A stretch of 64,000 nucleotides of DNA from Knufia peltigerae (Eukaryota; Ascomycota; Eurotiomycetes; Chaetothyriales; Trichomeriaceae). The DNA is taken from positions 22,242 through 86,241 of the forward strand of contig JAPDRN010000137.1 in NCBI GenBank assembly GCA_030247855.1. Direction: 5' to 3'. The notes beneath the pieces are model-generated. The model saw only the letters and a list, made by a program, of their open reading frames with translations, was not told the origin of the DNA and did no database searches. Both the position numbers and the translations under genes were made by a program. Shown in pieces: positions 1 to 8,709 of the stretch (position 1 is the stretch's first letter; every line of letters begins with the position of its first letter).

Positions 1-520
1 TTCGACCCTGTCAATGTGAAGAAGTAACGGCTGACCAAATTGTAGAGTTTCTGGCTTGCCGAAACGCTCAAGTATTTCTACTTGATCTTTTCTGAATCTG
101 ATCTCATCAATCTTGATGATTATGTTTTGAACACTGAGGCGCATCCACTTCGGCGTCCAGTGCCGCATTATTCCTCCAGAATTTCGTATAGTTGAGGAAT
201 CGCAGATAGGCGTAACTCAGATGAGATAAATGATATAATGACGTCCGCACCGCTGTAATAAGGTCGGGGCTTGTGGTTTTTGAAAGATACCGTACGGGTG
301 AAATGCCGTCGACAAGAGACATGCTCAGCCTTGTGCAGCCTCGTTGTTCATGTCCCGATCGTCTATGACGCGCCTCGACTTAGCACCCGCGTGTTTTCTC
401 CACATAAATTTTTCATGCGATTGCCAGAATATCCGCAAACGGAGGCAGAATCTTGATTCCCATAAGACGATTTCTACGGCCACATAGACGAGCACCACAC
501 TCCTTGAGCTCCAGACTCCG
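1..520. other. Left edge, no supported gene
   Basis: Short open stretches occur on both strands but none has a recognisable domain. The first 27 bases read as eight codons and a stop on the + strand and could be the tail of a gene lying outside the window; this cannot be tested here. The last 100-200 bases before 521 are presumably the promoter and leader of the LETM1-like gene. Confidence 0.4.
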
Positions 521-1855
521 ATGAGAGTGCAACTACTGAGCGCACACAAATGCGGCTCACACTCGATCCAAACCTTCGGAGCTCTTGACTCGACTTCACC
601 ACGATGGCTTCTTCCTGCCGTCGCCGTTCAGCGTCGAAACAAGTCAACCACACTTCCCTCACCTCTTGCTGCTCAATCAAAGTCCCTTCTCGACCAGACG
701 ACTCCTAATCCTGTAACCTTATTCTACGACTCCGACCAAAAGCATCCCCGAATATCCCTGAAACCTTACCCAGCCCACGTGCAACGCAGTATTCATCGAG
801 ACCTTTCAAGCACACATCCAGCGCCGCTGAGCACTCCTCCACCTCTCAAACGAACAGACTATGACGACGGCCAGATCCCCCTGAGTGATAAAGTCTATCG
901 CCTCTTCAAGGTTGGAAAAGCGTATTTGCAGTTCTACAAGACTGGCTTCAAGAACGTATGGGGTAACTACAAAGAATTGAGGACGATTCGTGCTAGACTG
1001 CGCACGGACAAGTTTGAAGACTTGATCAAGTATGGCAGATCGGGTGTTGCTTCAAGAGAAGGACAAGGCTCCGAATTTCGAAGACAAGGTGTCAAGCAAG
1101 ATGGCCAAGCGGCACCTGTACTGACGAGACGAGAGTATCAACTCGCACTCCGGACACGGCACGACTTGCTCAAACTTGTCCCTTTCTCTTTGATATTCGC
1201 CATCTGTGGCGAGTTCACACCTCTCATCATCCTGGCCATTGGCTCTGCGGTGGTTCCATACCCGTGTCGGATTCCTCAGCAAGAACGAAAGGACTTTTTG
1301 AGACCTTCAAAGACTGAATCCGCTGTTGAGAAAGCTCTCGCCCGATTTTCTGACCCGACTCGTCGGTCTGGGGACACCCAACGGGAATCCGCCCTCGATC
1401 TGAAGTGGGACTGGCGGCACGAGTTCATCTATGCTTACCGACTACATCTGAACCCGTTTCTCACTCCTCTTCCACTCCTCGGCTCACTCTGGCACAACAT
1501 GTACGCTCTCCCTCGTCTACGCAAGCACTGCTCTCATATCATCTGTGATACTGTCCTCATCCAAAGGGAAGGTGGCTTCGCCAAACTCTCACCCCGAGAG
1601 GTCTTTCTATGGAGTCTCAATTACGGTCTCCGCAGCTCGACACAATACATAAGCGACCAAGCACGCAAGGGCTTACCGATCGATGTGGACTCGCAAGAAC
1701 TGAAAAAAGCTTTGCTTCCCGTCGTCGAGGCCGAGGCAGAGTACATCGTCAATGTGGACTGGTCGCGAGTCAAGCCTGAGGATCAGTGGCGCGCCGTTTT
1801 CCGACCGGTCGGAAGCGTAACACCTGATGACCTGTACTGTCTGAGCCGGTCTTAG
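521..1855 (+). CDS. LETM1-like mitochondrial inner-membrane protein
   Basis: Single-exon model of 444 aa. The N-terminus is rich in Arg, Ser and Gln with few acids, as in a mitochondrial presequence. A conserved block from about residue 125 (DKVYRLFKVGKAYLQFYKTG) leads into the LETM1-type segment around residues 205-250, where HDLLKLVPFSLIFAICGEF and TPLIILAIGSAVVPY form the membrane hairpin typical of Letm1 ribosome-binding-domain proteins. Members of this family sit in the mitochondrial inner membrane with a matrix domain and act in K+/H+ homeostasis and in mitoribosome contact. This protein is shorter than Mdm38/LETM1 and looks like the second, LETM1-like fungal paralogue, so ion exchange should not be assumed. 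The ATG at 521 is the first in frame. Family call firm, exact role inferred. Confidence 0.8.
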   Translation: MRVQLLSAHKCGSHSIQTFGALDSTSPRWLLPAVAVQRRNKSTTLPSPLAAQSKSLLDQTTPNPVTLFYDSDQKHPRISLKPYPAHVQRSIHRDLSSTHPAPLSTPPPLKRTDYDDGQIPLSDKVYRLFKVGKAYLQFYKTGFKNVWGNYKELRTIRARLRTDKFEDLIKYGRSGVASREGQGSEFRRQGVKQDGQAAPVLTRREYQLALRTRHDLLKLVPFSLIFAICGEFTPLIILAIGSAVVPYPCRIPQQERKDFLRPSKTESAVEKALARFSDPTRRSGDTQRESALDLKWDWRHEFIYAYRLHLNPFLTPLPLLGSLWHNMYALPRLRKHCSHIICDTVLIQREGGFAKLSPREVFLWSLNYGLRSSTQYISDQARKGLPIDVDSQELKKALLPVVEAEAEYIVNVDWSRVKPEDQWRAVFRPVGSVTPDDLYCLSRS

Positions 1856-2430
1856 TCCGTTTTCCAACAAAGGGAAACGAGGACCATACACTGGAAGCTG
1901 ATCATATGGTCGAATGTGCCCGCGTATGCGCATGCACATGTTCCTTCGGCGCAAGAACTTGTGATTCGCTGACCATTTGCACTTTGGATAGTCCCTACGA
2001 TTTTGCAGATGCGGTGTTCTCATGTACATAACTTCCCTGTACCAACAATGTTTCGGTACCTCTCCATGCTATATGCATGATGACGATAGCGAGCAGCGGA
2101 TTTCAGAATATGAAGCACCGCCAGAACGAGAAAGGATAGTTCGTGCCAACATCATGCGTTGGTCAATTGCTGCCCAAAATGCTTCAGCTGCATTCAGATT
2201 TCCAAACCCCACGCCCACCTTGATCACGCTTTTAATAACACTCACCCTCTTCCCTATCGTATCGCCTTTCTATTTCAGCACATGATCTGCACGTTGCGAA
2301 TGCCCTCAGTCTCATCTCGCTGATACAACACTGGGCCTCAAGAATCACGCTCAGCCTCGTCGCAATGCATGAGTTCTCATCCAAGTCCTTCGGCTACCCT
2401 TCTCCGTCTATGCCGGCTCTTCCAATTGAT
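1856..2430. other. Intergenic, 3' flank of LETM1-like gene
   Basis: No coding region recognised. Short frames on both strands lack family signatures. The stretch ends where PNP-like coding remnants of the decayed NLR gene begin. Confidence 0.5.
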
Positions 2431-3531
2431 AGTCATTGAGTTGGCTTGGTGTGTGCCCTCCCGGAGCAGCTCCCAGCCGCCAAAGCCATGTTGGAGGACG
2501 AAAATCAGCCAGACGCAAGACAAGTGTCGGACGATGACAATACCTACGTGCCGGGATGGATGCAAGGACAACAATGCGGTGTTGGCGTACTTGCCTGCAA
2601 GGGTATATGGCACGGTCTCCGCGGCGACTGCCGCTAAAGACATGTTGAAGACGTCCTACTTCGTGGATTGGTGTAAAGTTTGACCACCTGATTGGAAGTA
2701 CGGCGGCATCATGCGGCATGATTATCGAAAGCATTTACGAAATGGAGTGTTTGAGCGAAGGGAAAATCTACCGGATCCTCGACATTGCTCCTGACTGCAC
2801 TGAACATAGTTAAATCACGACATAGGCAGCTCGGCATAAGTTCAACGAGATAAAGGACAATCCGGTATCATCTGCTGGCTTCAACGGTCCATGAATTGAA
2901 GGTGGTCGAACATGTATTGAGATGCTAATTGGGCAGTAGACTACTACCTTGGTCTAAACGTTCAGGATTCTCCTGACCTAGCTGGTGAGGAATTCGATAT
3001 TGGCCGCAAGGAGGAAAGCGATCTTGCTATCCAAGTCCGAGAGAATTGACTGCAATGGAAAGACGCGGAGGATCGGTGGTAATGGCGAAGTCGGAAAGAA
3101 CCAACTGGCCATTGCTTGGGACAGAACGATACCTGGTCCTCCTCCACGTCCATCTTCTGGCTCAATGACATTTCGGAAGCCAGCTTCAACGCCAGTAGTC
3201 TAGAGCAAATGACTTTGTCGTTTGCCGTTTATCGAGAACGATCAGGTGGATCACGAGTGGGCACATAGAAATATCCGGGAATTGCTGTCTGAGATAACAA
3301 CCAATGATGTCGGCTGCTTATAGTTGACAACTCATGATGAGCCAAAGGATACATATGGATCTTCATCGCGGTTACCCACCCGCTTTCACGGCGTTCGATA
3401 TTAATTGTGACACCCCGACAATCTGACAGCGTCTATACATGAATACAGGGTTTTCGTGAAGTCGCTGAAAGATATGGACGATAGCCTTGCTATTCTAGCT
3501 ACTCGTTCTGAACGTGGTGATATATATTCAG

Positions 3532-3582
3532 GTGAGATATCCCGATAGTTGTAGCTAATTATCCATCACTAATGGTGAACAG
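3532..3582 (+). other. Relic intron in NLR pseudogene
   Basis: It starts GTGAGATAT, has a branch-like CACTAAT and ends GAACAG. Removal joins codons for Ser and Asp in the NB-ARC region just before the GLPL motif without a frame break. It shows that the 3' half still has spliceable structure. Confidence 0.65.
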
Positions 3583-4029
3583 ATCCGGAGGCTCGAAAGC
3601 TGGCTTCGCGGTTAGATGGCTTCCCTTTTGCGTTGGCCACTGCCGGAGCATATCTAAGCCAGTCCAAGATCAGTTTCGGCCAGTATCTTCAGCGCTACGA
3701 AGAGCGGTGGAAAGTGATGGACTCAATGGAAGAGCCGTCCGACCGTCCCTCACGCACGCTCTACACCGCATGTGATGTGTCCTTCAAATTGATTGAGCAG
3801 GAGAACCCACGTGCCGCCCATCTGTTGCGATTCCTTGCCTATCTGGACCACCAGGATATCTGGTTCGAATTGTTCCAAGGCGGGAGGCCTGGAGATACTC
3901 CTCCTCCACCGACGTGGTTTCAACAGCTTGTGGGTGGTGACGACGCGTCCATATTTGACGATACCATGCGCGTTCTGGTTTGCCATTGTCTGGTGGTAGA
4001 AGAGACACAGCAGCATGACGAGGAGTCGC

Positions 4030-4030
<1 letters not shown>

Positions 4031-4062
<32 letters not shown>
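4031..4062 (+). repeat. (ATC)n microsatellite coding poly-Ser
   Basis: About ten ATC/TCA units encode a run of Ser within the winged-helix part of the NLR relic, between EESP and YRLHTCVHDW. Repeat expansion at this point is not a family feature. Confidence 0.9.
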
Positions 4063-4929
4063 ACCGACTACACACCTGCGTACACGACTGGACGCTAAAC
4101 GGGCTGAATCGTATTATCGATACCAGGCTATACTGGCTAGCTTTTGATCTCCTCACGAGTCATTTTACCGACAAGGAGGAGGACTGCCGGTCGATTCAAC
4201 TATCGGCTCCCAGATATCAACATTTTACGGGTCACGTGTTACGGCTTGCTCACGAACGGTTTGACGACGCGCTGTGGCGAGAAGAGGCCGTGATGATGCG
4301 GACGACCTCGATGACCCGCCTGTCATTGTTCCTTGGAGGTCGAGGACATTACAGTCCGGCCAAGAGAATACAAAGGCGGGTTCTGACGATGAAGGGGATG
4401 ACCTTGGGAACGGACGACCCATCGACGCTCGACAGTCAAGCCATCCTCGGCCTCTTGTACAACATGGAGGGCAGGTTGAAACTCGCGGGGAAGTTGTATG
4501 AGCGGGTGCTGGTCGGAAAGAGAGGGGAGAAGGCGCCAGGAGTGGACCAGTCCTCGTCGATTTTCGAGACTCTCGATGAACTCGGGGGTATGTACGTCTC
4601 TGAAGGGAAACTGGACACGGCAGAGCGGATGTTCGAAATGGCGATGGCGGAGAGGGAAGGGATGACATCAGGAGTGAACGACGACCGTTGGACCACCACT
4701 TGCGGCGGAAGTGTTTGCAGTAAACTCGCTCGATTATATCTGCACCAGGGAAGGGTAGAGGAGGCGGAGGTCATGTTTGGACGAGGAGAGCGGTCGGCCT
4801 TGTTCAAAAGCTGAGGCAAGAGACGGTCGCGCCGGGACCAGAAAACATCCATTGTCATGACGGCCGGCTAGCTCTGAGAATATCTAACCAGGGCTCGTGG
4901 GAAGTTTTTGAGTGGTCAGATTACATGTA

Positions 4930-5405
4930 TTCATTCCAAGACGAGAGCTCGACTTATCAAACAAGAGCGACAAGATCAACGGATCAGATCCACAAGGATC
5001 ACAAAAGGGTGTGCTTGAAATGTTGGTCGTTTTAAATGGGTCGGGAGTTCACGGATTTATGAAATGAGGCTGAGATGGAAAAAGGGGACCCGCCCGACCA
5101 ATGGACGGATAGGATATATTGTTGAGGTTATATCAAAAAACCATCTCGTCAGGTACCACTCACTCACCTTGATACGCATATTTGATCTTCGCCTCCCCGC
5201 TGGGTCAAATCAATCTTGAGGAACCTCACGGGGATCATTAGATGCTGGCGGTGGCATCGGAGCGGAGGATACCCGTATTATATCCCATCTCACTCCCCTC
5301 TTAGGCTGACGACCATGATACCAAGTCTTGGGAAAAAAAACAATACATGTCATTATCGCGTATATCCCCAGCATAAGGGAAGAGCATTGGCAACAACTAC
5401 ATAAG
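4930..5405. other. Intergenic, no gene seen
   Basis: AT-rich patches and a short A-run near 5333-5341. It lies between the end of the NLR relic and the 3' end of the coiled-coil gene. No coding or RNA signature was recognised. Confidence 0.5.
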
Positions 5406-7404
5406 CTAACCATACGTTGATTCTGTCGCTATCCCCAATCCGGCTCCCCACAACGTCGAGGGTGCTGCCGACGCAGTCACACTGGCGGGTATACTTCCAA
5501 CACGTCTTCTCATCGTGGGTGATGAAGCTGCCGAAGACCCGCCGTTCCTGTTCCCACCAGTGCCGAATGTAGAAACTTTTTCTCTCGCAGCGTTATTGAT
5601 TTCTTTCGATTGAGCCGCGCCGTCCCGTAGGATGCCAGTGTCCGAGAAAAGAGCCATGCCAGCGCAAATGACTTGCACATCACCTGTCCTGCTATCTCTC
5701 TTATCATTCGACATCTTCTGTCTTGTCATCGACCCAATAGGTTTATTGGCCTCGCGATACACCAGTGGGCTCACAAGTAGTCGTTGATGGAAGGGCTCGA
5801 CAGGGGATCCGAAAGACGAATCCACGAACGAAGACCTTTCGTAGTCTTTCAAGTATTCTTGCCATCCCTCGCTGTCTGCCTCAGTGGGTTCCATGCTGAT
5901 AAGTATCGGGTCCTTTTCACGTTGTGACTTTTTGCCGAGTTCAATGGCTTTGATGAACGTGTCGATCAAATCTGTTCGGAGGCTTTCGCTTTGATTCTCA
6001 TTCAACAAGGGCTTCAAACGTCTGACGATCTCTTTGACCGGAATCGTAACGATTTCCACCATGTCCACAGTATCGTCGAGGCGCTCCAGGATCCTCAAGG
6101 TGGAAATCTTCCAGTTTTGCCTTTCGTTCTCTCCGCGATCTTTCAGACACTCAAACATCTTTGGCACAAGCTCTTGGTCTTCATTGTTCTGACGCAGATA
6201 GCCACAGAACCATGGCTTCCATAGGGTGTTGTTGATGGCCTCGTAGATGACATTTTGAACCGCTGCAAGGCGGAGATGTTTTGAACAGAGATCTGGCGTG
6301 ATCGGTATACCTTTAAAGACCAAGAGATTGTGTAGTTTGATCAAGTTCATGGATGTAAAGGCAGGTTGCTATGTACGTTCAGATTATGTTAGCAAACCCA
6401 TCCCAGTAGGGGTATTGAGTTATCGAGGTCATGGTGCTGAGATGCGTGCACGGAGACTTTCAACCTACATTCAGAGCTTCTTCAGGGAGGTTTTCGAAAT
6501 AGGTCCTTGCGATCTCTTCGATTTTCGCAAAAAGGGACTCGTATTGCTCCGCACTGGAATCCCAAGCAAAAAATTAGATCAGTTTTCTGTTTGTAGCATA
6601 TAGGGCAAAATTGATTAGCAGGGTGACTTACTAGTGTTGAACCGGTTCTGGCACCGTGAGGTACGGAGCTCGTAGATCATTATTCTGCTCATTGAGGTAT
6701 TGGCACTCTTCTCTTGCTCGAGCAAGATTGTAAGTAGCCGACTTGAGTTGGCCTTCGAATACCTCGTTGGATTTCTTGAGTCCTATGATTTCTTCCTTCA
6801 TTTTCTTCTCCTTTTCTCTGAACTCCATTTCCATCTTCGACCTTTCTTGGGCAAGGTCGGCCCTCGATTTTTTCTCAAGCTCTTCATAATACTTCTTCTT
6901 CTGGTCACCTGCTGCTGCCTCTTCCTTCCATTTTGAGATCTCTTTGTCATGTTTCTTCTTGAGGGCTCCAATTTCAGTATTGTGCTGGCTTTTCAGCTCG
7001 TCAACCTCCACTCCATGGTCGTGGATTCTACCCATGAGAACATCGGCGAATCCCCTCTTCTGTTCCTCAAGAACCTTGATCTTTTGCACCAAATCATTGT
7101 CATCTCCATAACGTTCTTTAACCGTGGATACGATCCTTCCATGCTTGTCGAAGATCTTGTGTAACCGGTCGAAGGTCTGGTCAATGCCTGACCACCCCCT
7201 TTTAAGGTTCACCATTTCGTTTTGAATCTCATCGTCAAAAATTCCAAAATCGGTTACATCCAGGGGATGTTGTTCAGGATGTATGGAACTAGACCCATTA
7301 CCATTCGCTGCATTTCCATTTTGAGTTGCAGCACCATTCATGCGCGAAGATTGATCAACCACTGATGATGACATTCTTGTCCGCTGATCCTGTATTACCA
7401 CCAT
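5406..7404 (-). CDS. Coiled-coil protein of unknown function, 3 exons
   Basis: Exons 7404-6632, 6553-6469 and 6368-5406, with introns 6554-6631 (GTAAGT..CAG) and 6369-6468 (GTAGGT..TAG). The joins give PVQH-YAEQYESLFAKIEEIA and LPEEALN-QPAFTSMNLIKL and about 606 aa. The N-terminus is Asn/Gly/Ser-rich. Residues about 65-250 are heptad-rich (KKKYYEELEKKSRADLAQER and neighbours) and predict a long coiled coil. After that comes a helical segment with ITPDLCSKHLRLAAVQNVI and LWKPWFCGYL, and a basic, Ser-rich, probably disordered tail. This layout (acidic N-term, coiled coil, helical module) is common among uncharacterised filamentous-fungal proteins; no function is claimed. An alternative ATG at 7374 would trim ten residues; both have a purine at -3. 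Confidence 0.7.
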
Positions 7405-8709
7405 TGCCAGTAGGTCAGCACAGCTCCTCGGTAGGGACAGTGAGGTGACGACATGCTTGGAATGTCCTTTTCTTACTCGACCGCAAGAAAGGAAATCTGT
7501 GCAAAATTTTGATTGCTTGGGCTTCGAATAGTGAGCATTCGCAATTCCCGAGCACGGAAAATCGGTAGTTGGGCAATTTGTTGCAAGGCTTCTGAACCAC
7601 AGGCCAATGTGGCATATCCCCAGTGGAATCTGTGATGCCTGGAGAAGAGAGAGATTATGCTTGCTTTCTGCAGGAAGATGCGAACTTGTACTTCGACAGT
7701 AGCGCCTTTCAAAGGTCAGGGTTCTTTCCACAAAGACTCATGCGGCAATAGTGGCATGACCACACGGCAGCCCCTCCAACGTGTCCAAACATGAGTGAAT
7801 GGTGATGGTTTAGAATATGTTTGAAAGACAGGGTTCATATCCATCTTCTTGTAAAGGGGGGTGGCACACAGGATCGAGAAAAAGCTCTCCAGGTTGTATT
7901 CAACCCCCGGCGACTGGGTTTATGTTGCTGCCTGCAGCCGCAACTGGCTCAGCTGTAAACTGTAGTTCGTGCAAAGGACAAAAATGTCGTGGTAGCGGCT
8001 GTAGCATCGACCACCACAGCGATGACCAGATTATCTGCGAGCTGCGAGCCATCTTGATTGCGACAAGCTTGTGAGCAGCAATTGGAGCTTTCTTCCCCCT
8101 CACGATGCAAGAATGCGCTGTCAGCTGCAGAATGCATCTGATGACGGTCAATTGTCTTCAAGGAAAGAGCCATTAGCATGGACGATCGCTTACGCTTTCA
8201 ACTCTCCAAGCAATGAGGTCGGCCTTGTAAGCGAGGCACTTGATGCGCACACGCGCTTCGCGTGCATTGACTATCTGTGGAGGTTGTATGCTATGAGCCA
8301 GGAGTAGCTGCAGTCCAAGATGCCGTTGAACTCAAGGTGGTGCTAAACAAGCTCTGGATGGCCACAAAATCCCTCAAGTCCAAGTTAGAGGATGGTAACA
8401 GCAAGTCTCAGAAGAAGAGAATGGTGTTACTGGAAGGATCATTCCATCTCAATTGGTTGCCTAAACGCACATGTATGATGATGTCCTGGGTAAATGCATG
8501 AGGCTCTGAAAGTGTTCTTCGAGCTGATCTGGTCGTAACCGGTGTGTCGTTCTTACCAAATCTCGAAACAGGGTAAGCACGGTCAGGTAGGTCCTCAACG
8601 CTGATAGGATGCTTCTCAATATTTTATCATCTTGATATCTCGAGATCCTCAAGGTGGATGGACACTGAAGTCTCAGTAATCAGGGTATCCGCTTCAAAAA
8701 AGAATCCCT
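7405..8709. other. Intergenic between two minus-strand genes
   Basis: The left part is presumably the promoter of the coiled-coil gene. Between 7817 and 8501 several overlapping + strand frames of 70-85 codons occur. The one at 8277-8501 (DAVELKVVLNKLWMATKSLK) has a coding-like composition but no recognisable domain and no acceptable splice chain that I could build. It may be chance or a remnant. Confidence 0.4.

Larger units (their letters stand above)
2437..4925 (+). pseudogene. Decayed NLR gene: PNP_UDP - NB-ARC - TPR
   Basis: Remnants in family order but in shifting frames. At 2440-2570 VGLVCALPEQLPAAKAMLE matches the start of the purine-nucleoside-phosphorylase-like effector domain of fungal NLRs; at 2567-2660, one frame over, LAYLPARVYGTVSAATAAK continues it. 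A P-loop-like GGNGEVGKNQLAIAW lies at 3075-3119 (Asn replaces the Thr/Ser after Lys), then SIFWLNDISEASF in another frame (3149 on), a kinase-2-like RLLIVDN at 3311-3331 followed by stops, and a GLPL-type GFPFALATAGAYL at about 3616-3655. An intact 51-nt GT-AG intron (3532-3582) joins DIYS to DPEARKLASRLDG. From about 3420 to 4814 the frame is open: winged-helix-like YRLHTCVHDW, then TPRs. After the stop at 4814 a further TPR (RQETVAPGPENI, then GRLALRISNQGSWE) continues in another frame to about 4925. At least five frame changes plus in-frame stops and a shortened PNP region indicate a dead gene. Such proteins normally control heterokaryon incompatibility or innate immunity. Confidence 0.85.

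Noticed and set aside
1..27. End of a gene (eight codons and a stop) at the left border
   Set aside because: Too short to support; could occur by chance.
4031..4062. Repeat array considered as CRISPR-like or minisatellite
   Set aside because: Simple trinucleotide run within coding sequence, with no spacers.
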